Positions 32,721 through 42,869 of a stretch of 64,000 bases of DNA are shown in pieces. Both the position numbers and the translations under genes were made by a program. Within the stretch, counting starts at the first letter, position 1. Each line of letters opens with the position of its first letter. The notes below the pieces were generated by a model. It was not told the origin of the DNA. It made no database searches and worked only from the letters and a program-made list of their open reading frames with translations. Origin of the DNA: Portulaca oleracea (lineage: Eukaryota > Streptophyta > Magnoliopsida > Caryophyllales > Portulacaceae); assembly GCA_029582165.1 (NCBI GenBank), contig CM055881.1:27956094-28020093 (forward strand), written 5' to 3'.

Positions 32721-33506
32721 CATAAAGCAAGTTTACTTTCTAACAAGGATAATTAATTGTTATCATGAAACCCTTCATCATCCAAAGGTATGGAAAGTTC
32801 GCATCTAGTTATGCATGGGTTTTTCATAAACATACGAGGAACTAGATCACGATGCATCATGGGGAAGTTGGTGTTCTGAGGTTGACTAGCAAAGACTGAG
32901 AATTCGGAAATGTTTAACGTAGAGCATGCTAGGGGAAGCTGACGGACCGAGGTCATCAGTCAAAACCTATACTATGATCGATCATGACCCGAGGGTCAAA
33001 AGGGGGTTAACGTCTTGGCCAAACGTTAACCAAATGATAGGTGCACCTAAATGATGTTACGAATGATGAAAGACGAAGATAAAAGTGAAAGATTGTATAT
33101 TTAACTAATGTTGCCTTTACGGGTTGCGCTAGATGTGATGTGTTTTCCCATACTTAGCTTTGCTAACTGCTATCTATCCCATGCTAGATATTGCGATCAC
33201 CGAGGAAAACCAGGTGGAGAACAAGGAAGCATGACAAGAGCGGGATGGGATCGGTTAGGTTATGGCGGCCATGCAAGAACGTTGTCTCTCTTTCTAAGTT
33301 TAATTGTATTTTTAGTGGACTTACGACTATGGACTTATGGTGTAATCGTATCCAAGATATTAATGTAATTTAAGTAAGATTTGGTAACCATCTGTGAACC
33401 TTGAGTATCGAAGAGAGTCTTGAGATTCAAGCCCCCAACCGAGACACACCCGACCCATTGGGAAACCCGAGTCACCTCGAGGGAATACCTATGGGAGTCG
33501 AAGATG
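32721..33506. other. unclassified repeat-like DNA, probable LTR remnant
   Basis: GC-richer than its surroundings and not coding in a convincing way. It runs from the tandem repeats to the palindrome at the copia breakpoint. It may be the rest of the LTR carrying the 191-bp repeats. Confidence 0.35.
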
Positions 33507-33578
33507 AATCTCGAAAGTTGGAAGTCGGCCTCGGACCCTTGATGGGTTAAGGTCGTGTTGACTTCCAACTTTCGAGAT
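33507..33578. repeat. palindrome at the copia breakpoint
   Basis: AATCTCGAAAGTTGGAAGTC (33507-33526) is repeated exactly inverted at 33559-33578, with a 32-bp spacer. RT homology of the minus-strand copia element ends at this point. Confidence 0.9.
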
Positions 33579-34480
33579 TCTGCACATGAAGGTGTCAAAC
33601 TTGATGTACCACTGCCTAGGAACATGCTTCAACCCGTATAGATTTTTTCAAAGACTATACACTAAGTGTTCCTTCCCTGGAACCTCATATCCCTTAGGTT
33701 GCCTCATATACAAGTCCTCCTCCAAATCTCCATGCAGGAAGACTGTTTTTACATCCATCTGATCCAAATGTAAATTCTCAACTGCAACCATACTAAGGAT
33801 AGTTCTAATAGTGGTTAGTTTCACAACAGGAGAAAAATTCAATTGTAATCAATACCTTTCTTTTGTGAGAAGTGAGAACCCCTTAATCGCTAATCGAGCC
33901 TTGTACCTCACGACACCATTAGGCTCATTCTTGATCTTGTAGACCCACTTATTTGACTAGGCTTTCTTCCCTGCAGGCAACCTGGTCAGATCCTAGGTTT
34001 TTTTTTTTCTTAAGAGAAGCAATTTCATCATCCATTGCATGCTCCCACTTGGACCGAGCCTCAACCTGCACAGCCTCAATATAAGACTCTGGCTCACTAG
34101 CATCTGTCAGTAACAAGTAATGCAAAGATAGAGAGTATTTGTCAGGTACATTACCTCTGGTAGCCCTCATGGATCTCCTCAAAATAGGTGATGGAGTGTG
34201 CTCATAATCACTAGAGCTTTCACCTAGCTCATGTGGTTCAGGCTCATAAACAACCTGATTTGAAGTTTGGTATGGAGTTTGATCAGTCTAATCTACAATA
34301 TGTGGAGCTGCATGTGGTTCCTCTGTTTCACCTATTTTCTTGTTAGGCACACCAAGTTTGACAAAAAATTTAACAGTTTCTGGCTCTCTCACCTCAGCTC
34401 CCACTAACTCCTTGTCACCTGAGTCACTTGATGCCTGCCAGTCTTTATACCGCATATTCTCATTAAAGATTATACACAGT
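33570..34480 (-). pseudogene. copia reverse transcriptase, N-terminal part
   Basis: The linker after integrase (RRSMRATRGNVPDKYS near 34170) leads into WEHAMDDEIASL and the RT core [19 protein letters not shown] (about 33690-33750), with [22 protein letters not shown] follows near 33610. The first catalytic aspartate is present. The YVDD region is not, because the element ends here. Frames change at least twice. Confidence 0.85.
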
Positions 34481-35717
34481 GCCTCAAAATATTTCTACCA
34501 TCCCACAACCTGTATCCAAAAAAGTCAATGCCATAACCAACAAAATAGCACTTCTTGGACTTTGGGTCCAAGTTATCACATTTGTCAGGATCAACCATCA
34601 CATAAGCAGTACGACCAAAAATACGAAGAAAGGAATAATCAGCTTTCTTACCACGCACTCCATACCTCATCAGATACCTTCATATCTAATGGAACTAACG
34701 GACTCCTGTTGATTAGATATGTTGTTGTGTTTACTGCTTCTGCCCACAAGTACTTGGGAAACCCATCATGAATCCTCATGCCCCTGGCTCTCTCATTCAG
34801 AGTCTTGTTTATCCCCTCTGCTATCCCATTCTGCCTTAGTGTCTCGGGAACAATTTTCAATAGTTTAATACCATTTTAATCACAGTATTTTATGAACTCC
34901 TTCTTTTCATACTCCCTTCCATTGTCCGTCCTCAAACATTTCACCTTCAACCCAGTCTGTGTCTCAACCTGTGCTTTCCACTTTAAGAAACATCAAACAC
35001 ATTAGATTTATTTTTCATAAAATAAACCCATACCTTGCGACTATGATCATCAATAAAGGTGACATAATATTGAGCACGACTCATGGATTTTGACTGGTGC
35101 AGGTCCCCACACATCTAATGCACCAACTCCAGCTTCTCAGGTTGCGGTTCCCTGCCAGTTTTACTGAAATTGACCCTCTTGTGCTTACCAAAGACACAGC
35201 TCTCATAGAGCTCCATTTCTACAATTTTCATATCCTTTAAAACACCTTTTGAAGCTGAAATCTTCATGTCGTTCTCACTCATGTGACCAAGCCTGCAATT
35301 CCATAAGCTAGAACAAGAAGCATCATTGACATTAGAAATCAAGTTAGTGTTATCCCTGGTGTAGTACAATGTACCAGACCTCAATCCATTTGCCACTACC
35401 ATAGCACCCTTCACTATCTTCCATTTACCATTCCCGAACCCTGCAGTATAACCCATATCATCAAGTTGATTCACAGAAATCAAATTCCTCTTAATTCCAG
35501 AAATATATATCACATCCTCCAACTTCCAAAGACCACCATTAGCAGTCTTAATAGTCACATCTCCTCTACCTATTATCTCATAATACTTGTCATCTGCAAG
35601 GTAAACCTTGCCAAAATTTTCACTCCTGAAATTACGAAATAGCTCCCTATTTGGGGAAACATGAAAGGATGCACCAATATCAACTATCCATGACTCTTCA
35701 GGACAAGATACACTCAA
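34480..35717 (-). pseudogene. copia protease and integrase
   Basis: Reading leftwards: protease SWIVDIGASFHVSP (about 35670-35710; the usual active-site triad DSG is DIG here), then the GAG-pre-integrase region (WNCRLGHMSENDM, about 35285). Integrase core follows, including QNGIAEGINKTLNERARGM and FPKYLWAEAVNTTTYLINR (34700-34860). The part around 34870-35110 is frameshifted. The 200-codon ORF at 35115-35717 is the largest intact piece. Confidence 0.85.
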
Positions 35718-36534
35718 GATTAGGGCTTCACTAAGGTCCTCAGCAGAGTTGATAGAATTACAATCATCATTGTTACCCTTCTCCTTCCTAGGCTTAGGGC
35801 AATCCCTTTTAAGTGACCCTTTTCACCACAACCATAACACAAAACATTGTTCATGTTTCTAGACATGCTTTTACGTACCCCTGGATTTTGATCGCCCCTT
35901 GGAAATGTTCGAATTCCTATTATTCTTCATACCCCTGACACTCGAGGCACTTCCCGAAGATCCACCACTAGAATTCTTCCTACGAAGGCACTCATTGAGC
36001 AGCACAGATTTGACCTCGTCAAGTTTCATCTCATCACTACTTTTAGCACTACTAACAGCAGTTACAACTATAACTTAGGAGTCAGGCATTGAAGACAACA
36101 ATACACAAGCTTTAATATTATCCGCAAAATCCATCTTAGCCGAAGCAAGTTGTGATAAAATTTTAGTAACCTCATCGATATGATCAACCACATCACCATC
36201 TTCAGACATCTTACAACTGGTTAATTTGTGAAAAAAAATATACTTGATTCGTTCCGCTAGGCTTCTCATACATCTCCTCCAGTGCCTTTAATAATTCCTT
36301 CGTTGTCTTTTTCTCCATAACATTAAATCTGACGTTCCGAGCCAATGACATCCTGATCTTGGACACCGCATGTCGATCGAGCAGATCGTAATTAGCCAGC
36401 TCCATGTCATCTGGCTTCTTATCCAACAGCGGGGCATGTAGGGACTTCGAATATAGCAGATCCTCAATCTACAACTTCCAGTCGGTGAAGTCGGTCCCGT
36501 CAAACTTCTCGATCTCATACTTATCTTCCGACAT
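35718..36534 (-). pseudogene. copia gag with zinc-knuckle remnant
   Basis: Begins at ATG 36534 (MSEDKYEIEKFDGTDFTDW), the usual start of plant copia gag. It continues with AVSKIRMSLARNVRFNV and LASAKMDFADNIKACVLLSSMPDS. A serine/arginine-rich stretch is followed by a damaged CCHC knuckle near 35810-35845. In-frame stops occur near 36472 and 36076 and in the knuckle region. Confidence 0.8.
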
Positions 36535-36563
36535 TGTTTGAATGCGAGTTCTCCATCAGCAAC

Positions 36564-36581
36564 CTGCAGGCTTTGATACTA
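36564..36581 (-). promoter_or_regulatory. copia primer-binding site
   Basis: On the minus strand TAGTATCAAAGCCTGCAGG, one base from the Met-tRNA consensus TGGTATCAAAGCC. It lies just inside the probable 5' LTR. Confidence 0.65.
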
Positions 36582-36582
36582 G

Positions 36583-37042
36583 TTAATAGGATCGTAGTGT
36601 ACTTAAGCAAACCACAAACAATTAAAGATAAAAGTGAAAAAGAGATCAAAAATGATACCAGAGATTAAACGTGGAAAAAAACCCAAAGCGAGAAAAAAAA
36701 CCACGAATCGATGCACTAGTAATATGAGGATTACAAGTTACAAGAGATTTCCATCAGTCTCACTTTCTCTCAAAGTAGATGAACAATTTCTCTCAAGTGT
36801 TGTATTTTCTCTTAGTGCGTTTGTGGATATATGATACGTTTAATGAAACCCCTCTCCAGGTATAAATAGCAGCTAGGAGCAGTTTAGGTCAAACTCACGT
36901 CATAATAACTGGCCTAAATGATTGCCACATGTTGTCCACCACACGTTCATTCCTAGAGTATAGCTACACCTTCATGAGTTTCCTGACATACTTTACTCTA
37001 TTACACACCGAGCCTGACTTCCATTGGGCTCCACACACAACA
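36583..37042 (-). repeat. probable copia 5' LTR
   Basis: Minus-strand start TGTTGTGTGTGG, end next to the primer site. It includes a TATA-like TATAAATAG near 36860. The 3' LTR is missing, so the ends are inferred. Confidence 0.5.
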
Positions 37043-37505
37043 ACCACCCCTATATATAGTGCATTCATAAAACCAAAACTAATAGTCTGAATCTACTGAC
37101 AGGTTGAGGTTTGGTTGGTTCGGATATAACTATCTAATTCTTAAATTTTACAACTAGTTTCGATTAATCCTCAACATAAAACCCCTCGCTACCTATTACT
37201 CCATAAAATAGAAATAGAGTATGTTTAGTGAGATATGCTACTTATAAATACGGTACATTTATATTTGAAGAAAAATGCAACGCATATTCTTTTGTGCTCT
37301 AGTCCATGTCACCTTGAAAAAGGAATTATAGCCTTATAGGACTAATAAATGAAACATGTTAAGATATCTAAGCAGGGGATGATGTTTGTTTGTTGCTGTT
37401 ACCTTAATAATGGACAACCGCATAATAATGCGGTGATGAGTAGGTGCATGAAAAATTTTGACATAAAGGGGAAGAGTTTGTCTAGAAACCCAACTTGGGT
37501 TTGCG
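37043..37505. other. non-coding stretch
   Basis: No gene or element recognised. Confidence 0.45.
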
Positions 37506-37514
37506 TATTAAATG

Positions 37515-38603
37515 CGTTTTTTTGGTTTTTGGACCCTCAACTTTGAGGGTATTTATTATTTAGCACAACACTTTCCAAAGCTTATTTTTTGGACCCTGTA
37601 CTTTGAATACCCAAAAAATCTAGCTCAATCTTAAGTTTTACTCCGGCAGAGGGCCAAAATACACATAAAATTCCCGATTTGCCCTATATCAATTTTTAAA
37701 GGTTTTTGACTTTTGTTAATTTTTAATTTTTAATTTTTAATTTTAATTTTTAATTTTTGATTTTTAATTTTTAATTTTTAATTTTTAATTTTTAATTTTT
37801 AATTTTTAATTTTTAATTTTTAATTTTTAATTTTTAATTTTTAATTTTTAATTTTTAATTTTTAATTTTTAATTTTTAATTTTTAATTTTTAATTTTCAT
37901 TTTGATTTTAATTTTTAATTTTTAATTTCCAAATTTTTAATTTTTAAAATTGTAAAATTATAAAATTTTTAATTTTTTTTAATCTTTTAATTTTTAAAAT
38001 TTCTGATTTTTTATTTTTTATTTTTTATTTTTTTATTTTAAAATTTGAAAATTTTCAATTTTTTACTTTTTGATTTTTTTAATTTTAAAATTTCATAAAT
38101 TTTAAAATTTTAAATTTTAAAATTTTAAAATTTTAACATTTTAAAATTTTCAAAATTTCAAAATTTTAAAATTTTAAAATCTTAAAATTTTAACATTTTA
38201 AATTTTAAGTTTATATTTAATTTTTTTATTTTTAAACTTTTAAACTATTTAAATGTTTTATTATTTTAATTTTTAATTTTTAATTTTTAAAATTTTGAAG
38301 TTCTTAACAATTTTTAAATTAAAAAATTTAAAATGTGAGAATTTTGGTAGTAATAAATAAGTGAAGGGAAAATAAAGAATTAATAAATTAAGGGCAAACT
38401 TAAAAGTTCATCATTAATTAAAGGGCAAAGTTGGAAGGAAAAAATAGTCAAACTTAGTTAAGGACTTTTTTTGACCGGACTGTTATATTAATGTCCACAA
38501 TGTCACCGGAGACAAAGTACATGGTCCAAATAATAAACTTTAAAAAGCGTGGTATCAAATAATAAATACCCCTAAATTTGAGGGTCCAAAATTGAAAAAA
38601 CCC
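37515..38603. mobile_element. Mutator-like TIR element with AT-only core
   Basis: Inverted ends of ~180 bp share TTTTGGACCCTCAAMTTTRRGGGTATTTATTATTT-type sequence (left from 37522, right ending 38603). The target duplication is TATTAAATG. The left copy is at 37506-37514. The right copy is split into TATTAA (38604-38609) and, after the MITE at 38610-38856 and its own TAA duplication, ATG. The core holds a long AATTTTT heptamer tract. It is related to the MITE in the 40-53 kb array by its TIR. Confidence 0.8.
37710..37900. repeat. (AATTTTT)n heptamer minisatellite
   Basis: More than 20 near-perfect AATTTTT units, decaying into A/T-only sequence to about 38340. Confidence 0.9.
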
Positions 38604-38609
38604 TATTAA

Positions 38610-38856
38610 GGCCCTGTTCTTCTCTTCGGTTGGCAAACTGCGATGTCACACCCTACCGCAATTTGCCACAACCCACCACATTTTATCGCAAATCATTACT
38701 TTTCTCTCTCCTCACTTTTCTCCTCTACTTTTTACATTCTCTCTCCTCACTTATCCCCACATACCAATAACCTACCACAATTCCACCACACCCCACCACA
38801 ATTCTACCACACCTCACCACACCATTCCGCAAAACACCGCATAAAAGAACAGGGTC
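38610..38856. mobile_element. Harbinger-type MITE (GGCCCTGTTCTT)
   Basis: Ends GGCCCTGTTC and reversed GACCCTGTTC, with TAA on both sides (38607-38609 and 38857-38859). The interior is rich in CCACCACA words. A relative lies at 58533-58789. A three-base TAA duplication is typical of PIF/Harbinger MITEs. Confidence 0.8.
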
Positions 38857-39399
38857 TAAATGCCAGCTACAACTAATTCAGGTGGACGGATTCATCAATA
38901 ATATTACTTCACACCCACTTATTATTCTGAGATAACTAGCATCACACACTCATGCATGCATAAACCGATTTGCTTTAGATCTGTCAATTCGGATGGGCCG
39001 GTCGGTTTCGGGTTTACTTATGTTTTAGATTTGGAAATTCCAGGCCTAACCTAGCTTAAACTTTCGGGCGGGACAAGTTTGGGTCGGTTTCCGGGTCCCA
39101 TCAATTTTGCTTTCAAATTTTTAACATGAATGTCTAACTTTGGCATTTACCTTCCTCAATATAAATGTATTTATCAAATAATTTTTGTCTGACCTAACCA
39201 AATTAACGATTTTTAGTCACCGTAATTAACATTTCCAAATACTCATTCGTTGTTATGCAGGTATTTCGACCTATGTGTAAACATTGAAATTAAGTCAGCA
39301 GAATGCAAATTCCTATATTTCTAGATTATGAACACCATACTAATTTTGTTATGCAGGTATTTCGATCCAGACTAAATTATGAACAACAGTAATCAATTA
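38857..39399. other. non-coding stretch with old repeat remnants
   Basis: It contains the inverted relative of the 15588-16095 repeat (38985-39105). No gene. Confidence 0.45.
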
Positions 39400-39407
39400 A
39401 TCATCAC

Positions 39408-39416
39408 TATAAATAG
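39408..39416 (+). promoter_or_regulatory. TATA box of a possible disrupted gene
   Basis: CTATAAATAG lies 70 bp before an ATG at 39481. An AC-rich leader resembling a plant 5' UTR lies between. Confidence 0.4.
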
Positions 39417-39480
39417 AACCCATTCCCCCTTCATTTGTCACCTTTTGAAGACCCAGACACACTTTCAAAACACCATACTA

Positions 39481-39521
39481 ATGCCTTTCTTATGTCTAAG
39501 CAACAATATCCAGATTGGAAG
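39481..39521 (+). pseudogene. possible first exon, MIF/D-dopachrome tautomerase-like
   Basis: The ATG at 39481 opens MPFLCLSNNIQIG and is followed by GTAATG, a possible splice donor, at 39522. Plant MIF-like proteins begin with a very similar MP-x-L-x-LS-x-N pattern whose Pro2 is the family's catalytic residue. About 260 bp into the putative intron a solo LTR and then the 13-kb array begin, and no second exon is seen in the window. The match is only about 13 residues, so this is a weak call. Confidence 0.3.
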
Positions 39522-39781
39522 GTAATGCGAACTTGATGACTTTATTTCATATATGCTTTGCTTGCATTCCATGTTATTTATTAATTCAGTCTATCCTCGT
39601 ATAAACTGTAAAGTTCGAATCCTTTGCATGCATGTTTAAATTGGAGAAGAATCAAAATTTAACAACTTGTTTTTTTATTCCTTTAAGTCTTATGCTCACA
39701 GCCAATCTACTAGTTATTATTGATTTATTTAATCAGACTAGAGGCTGTATCGATAAATACGATATGAAAATTGGAGATATT

Positions 39782-40457
39782 TGTTGGGATTGTAAGTCTT
39801 GTAATGGCAACAAGGAGGGAGTTTTTCTTCTCTTTTCCCTTCTTTCTTTGTCCCACATAGGAGGAATAATGTGGTTTTGGAGTGGTTTATATATCTCTTT
39901 TGTCTTGCTAGTGTTGTATTAGCTTGTGAGTGGTTTTATGGTGGAGGGCTAGAATTGGGCTTCTACATGCGCGCGCCGCCACCGCCGGCCGGTACGGATT
40001 GGTCGTGAGTCGGGTGGTTTTGAGCCTGACTCTATCTTTTTGCAGGTAATCTAGCCGTTTCGAATCTTTGACCTGAATTATTTTCCAGAACTAATTCCTG
40101 GTCTTCCGCCTCCTTTATCTCCATGATCCTCTCCCCCGTAACTGTTTTTAGTTTTTCCCTTCCACAATCTCCTTTATTTTTTTCCTATTTATTGAGGTCT
40201 TTGCTGGGTTGTTCCAGATATCGAAAACACACAGCCTTCTCATCTTTACCTTTCTTTCCTGGGCATTTAGTTTACCATACTCCAAGCTCTTAGCCTCGAG
40301 TGCACGGGTCTAAGGGTTGTCTGAGTTAACCTTGGGGAGCGACCGGCGTATTCGATTGGCACCGAGGTCGAGCCGTAATCGCTTTCAAGGCAGTGGTCCG
40401 TCCACGGCTAAGATTTGTGTCCGTTCCGTAGCCTTGATCAATCCTCCTTTTCCAACA
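39782..40457 (+). repeat. solo LTR with 5-bp TSD
   Basis: Starts TGTTGGGATTG, ends TTTTCCAACA. The direct repeat ATATT lies at 39777-39781 and 40458-40462. It includes a GC-rich stretch (39970-39995). No primer site or purine tract beside it. Its 3' part (40077-40457) is repeated in every unit of the array. Confidence 0.85.
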
Positions 40458-40485
40458 ATATTAATCTAGGGTTCCTCACTATCGA

Positions 40486-41168
40486 GGGGTTGTTTACATT
40501 TTAGACCCCGAACTTTAGGGATATTTATTTTCTGAACCCTTGGTTTTTAAAATTAATTTTTTAGACCCTAAAGTTTGTAGACTGAATAAAAAAGGACCTT
40601 AAAGTATGTGGGTTGAAGAAAAAGACCCCTGTCTCGTTCTTTGTTTTGATCCCATGTTTGAATTTATCTTCCAATTGACGTCAAACTTCTGGACTATGGT
40701 TTAAACTGATATTGGAGATATAATACACATCTCTTATTCATATCAGGGCTACTTAGACCCCTGAGTACATGGATGGGTTTAAGTAACTCCAACATGAATA
40801 AGAGAGGTTTATTATAACTTACTATAAGTTTTAATAACCTTAGTCTTGAAGTTTGACACCAATCGGAATAGAAATTCAAACATGAAAAGGAAAAAAACGG
40901 AAAACGGGCTTTTTTTCAGCCCACAAACTTTAGGGTCCTGTTTTTCAACCTACAAACTTGAGGATCCAAAAAATTAAAGTTGAAAATTAAGGGTTCAAAA
41001 AATAAATACCCATAAAGTTTGAGTTCCAAATTGCAAAAAACCCGTTGAGTTGTCCCACATCGGCCTTTGACACCCATATTGTAGTGTTTATAATGGCTTG
41101 GGTGTCTCAACCTCCTAAGCTAGCTTTTGGGGTTGAATTGGGCTCAAGTCCATTATTTCACAAAACCC
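40486..41168. mobile_element. Mutator-like MITE repeated in each array unit
   Basis: Left end GGGGTTGTTTACATTTTAGA; right end, reversed, GGGTTTTTTGCAATTTGGAA. Arms of ~120 bp share GGGATATTTATTTTCTGAACCC-like sequence. The target duplication is CACTATCGA (40477-40485) and CACTGTCGA (41169-41177), one mismatch. The right end is interrupted by the TRIM or its solo LTR. Without that insertion it would be about 560 bp. Confidence 0.8.
41043..41162 (+). repeat. TRIM solo LTR in unit 1
   Basis: A 120-bp LTR (first base C instead of T) ending TTTCACA. It is flanked by AAACC at 41038-41042 and 41163-41167. Internal bases match the 5' LTRs of the other units, not their 3' LTRs. Confidence 0.85.
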
Positions 41169-41376
41169 CACTGTCGAACTCTACGATGCAAACCTAAGAT
41201 CAAGGATTGACCACCTAACCCTAGAGTCCCCACCAGCGCTCCCTAGCATCCCGCCATGGTGCGCCCCCCACAATGTCAGCCTTGGAGTGCCTAATGGTGT
41301 GAACCCTCAGGTCGGCATGGTCCTAGTAGGCTAGTACGTTCATTTTCTAACCCTACTCATGATTTGCTTTTATCGG

Positions 41377-42869
41377 ATTATTTTCCAGAACTAATTCCTG
41401 GTCTTCCGCCTCCTTTATCTCCATGATCCTCTCCCCCGTCACTGCTTTTAGTTTTTCCCTTCCACAGTCTCCTTTATTTTTTTCCTATTTATTGAGATCT
41501 TTGCTGGGTTGTTCCAGATATCGAAAACACACAACCTTCTCATCTTTACCTTTCTTTCATGGGCATTCAGTTTACCATACTCCAAGCTCTTAGGCTCGAG
41601 TGCACGGGTCTAAGGGTTGTCTGAGTTAACCTTGGGGAGTGACCGGCGTATTCGATTGGCACCGAGGTCGAGCCGTAATCGCTTTCAAGGCAGTGGTCCG
41701 TCCACGGCTAAGATTTGTGTCCGTTCCGTAGCCTTGATCAATCCTTCTTTTCCAACAATATTAATCTAGGGTTCCTCACTATCGAGGGGTTGTTTACATT
41801 TTAGACCCCGAACTTTAGGGATATTTATTTTCTGAACCCTTGGTTTTTAAAATTAATTTTTTAGACCCTAAAGTTTGTAGACTGAATAAAAAAGGACCTT
41901 AAAGTATGTTGGTTGAAGAAAAAGACCCCTATCTCGTTCTTTGTTTTGATCCCATGTTTGAATTTATCTTCCAATTGACGTCAAACTTCTGGACTATGGT
42001 TTAAACTGATATTGGAGATATAATACACATCTCTTATTCATATCAGGGCTACTTAGACCCCTGAGTGCATGGATGGGTTTAAGTAACTCCAACATGAATA
42101 AGAAAGGTTTATTATAACTTAATATAAGTTTTAATAACCTTAGTCTTGAAGTTTGACACCAATCGGGATAGAAATTCAAACATGAAAAGGAAAAAAAACG
42201 GAAAACGGGCTTTTTTTCAGCCCACAAACTTTAGGGTCCTGTTTTTCAACCTACAAACTTGAGGGTCCAAAAAATTAAAGTTGAAAATTAAGGGTTCAAA
42301 AAATAAATACCCATAAAGTTTGAGTTCCAAATTGCAAAAAACCCGTTGAGTTGTCCCACATCGGCCTTTGACACCCATATTGTAGTGTTTATAATGGCTT
42401 GGGTGTCTCAACCTCCTAAGCTAGCTTTTGGGGTTGAATTGGGCTCAAGTCCATTATTTCACATGGTATCAGAGCCAGGGTCATTGATGTTGGGGCCGCG
42501 CCCGCAGTTGTCTGCGTCTCGTGGTGAGGGGGGCGTGTTGAGTTGTCCCACATCGGCCTTTGACACCCATATTGTGGTATTTATAATGGCTTGGGTGCCT
42601 TAACCTCCTAAGCTAGCTTTTAGGGTTGAATTGGGCTCAAGTCCATTATTTCACAAAACCCCACTGTCGAACTCTACGATGCAAACCTAAGATCAAGGAT
42701 TGACCACCTAACCCTAGAGTCCCCACCAGTGCTCCCTAGCATCCCGCCATGGTGCGCCCCCCACAATGTCAGCCTTGGAGTGCCTTATGGTGTGAACCCT
42801 CAGGTCGGCATGGTCCTAGTAGGCTAGTACGTCCATTTTCTAACCCTACTCATGATTTGCTTTTATCGG
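41377..42869. repeat. array unit 2
   Basis: 1493 bp; complete unit with TRIM at 42344-42655. Confidence 0.95.
42344..42655 (+). mobile_element. TRIM (terminal-repeat retrotransposon in miniature)
   Basis: A 312-bp element: 120-bp LTRs (42344-42463 and 42536-42655) around a 72-bp interior. The interior starts directly with the primer site TGGTATCAGAGCC (42464-42476) and ends with the purine tract GTGAGGGGGGCG. TSD AAACC on both sides (42339-42343 and 42656-42660). The LTR begins (T/C)GTTGAGTTGTCCCACATCGG. No coding capacity. Further copies are listed with units 3-9. Confidence 0.9.

Larger units (their letters stand above)
33570..37042 (-). mobile_element. truncated Ty1/copia retrotransposon
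   Basis: From right to left: a probable 5' LTR (36583-37042), a primer site (about 36564-36581), gag, zinc knuckle, protease, integrase and the first part of RT. The element stops inside RT at about 33570; the rest of RT, RNase H and the 3' LTR are missing. Integrase before RT establishes Ty1/copia. Numerous stops and frameshifts. Confidence 0.9.
40077..41376. repeat. array unit 1 (ancestral edge, TRIM solo LTR)
   Basis: 1300 bp. Continuous on its left with the rest of the solo LTR. The TRIM is reduced to one LTR (41043-41162). Confidence 0.95.

Noticed and set aside
37710..37900. Interstitial telomere repeat
   Set aside because: AATTTTT lacks the G-rich strand of plant telomere repeats (TTTAGGG and variants).
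39632..39922. 96-codon plus-strand frame
   Set aside because: It crosses the solo LTR boundary at 39782; the two halves have different origins.
42344..42655. Cassandra-type TRIM with embedded 5S rRNA
   Set aside because: The 120-bp LTR has no 5S-like A box or C box; it is a TRIM of another family.
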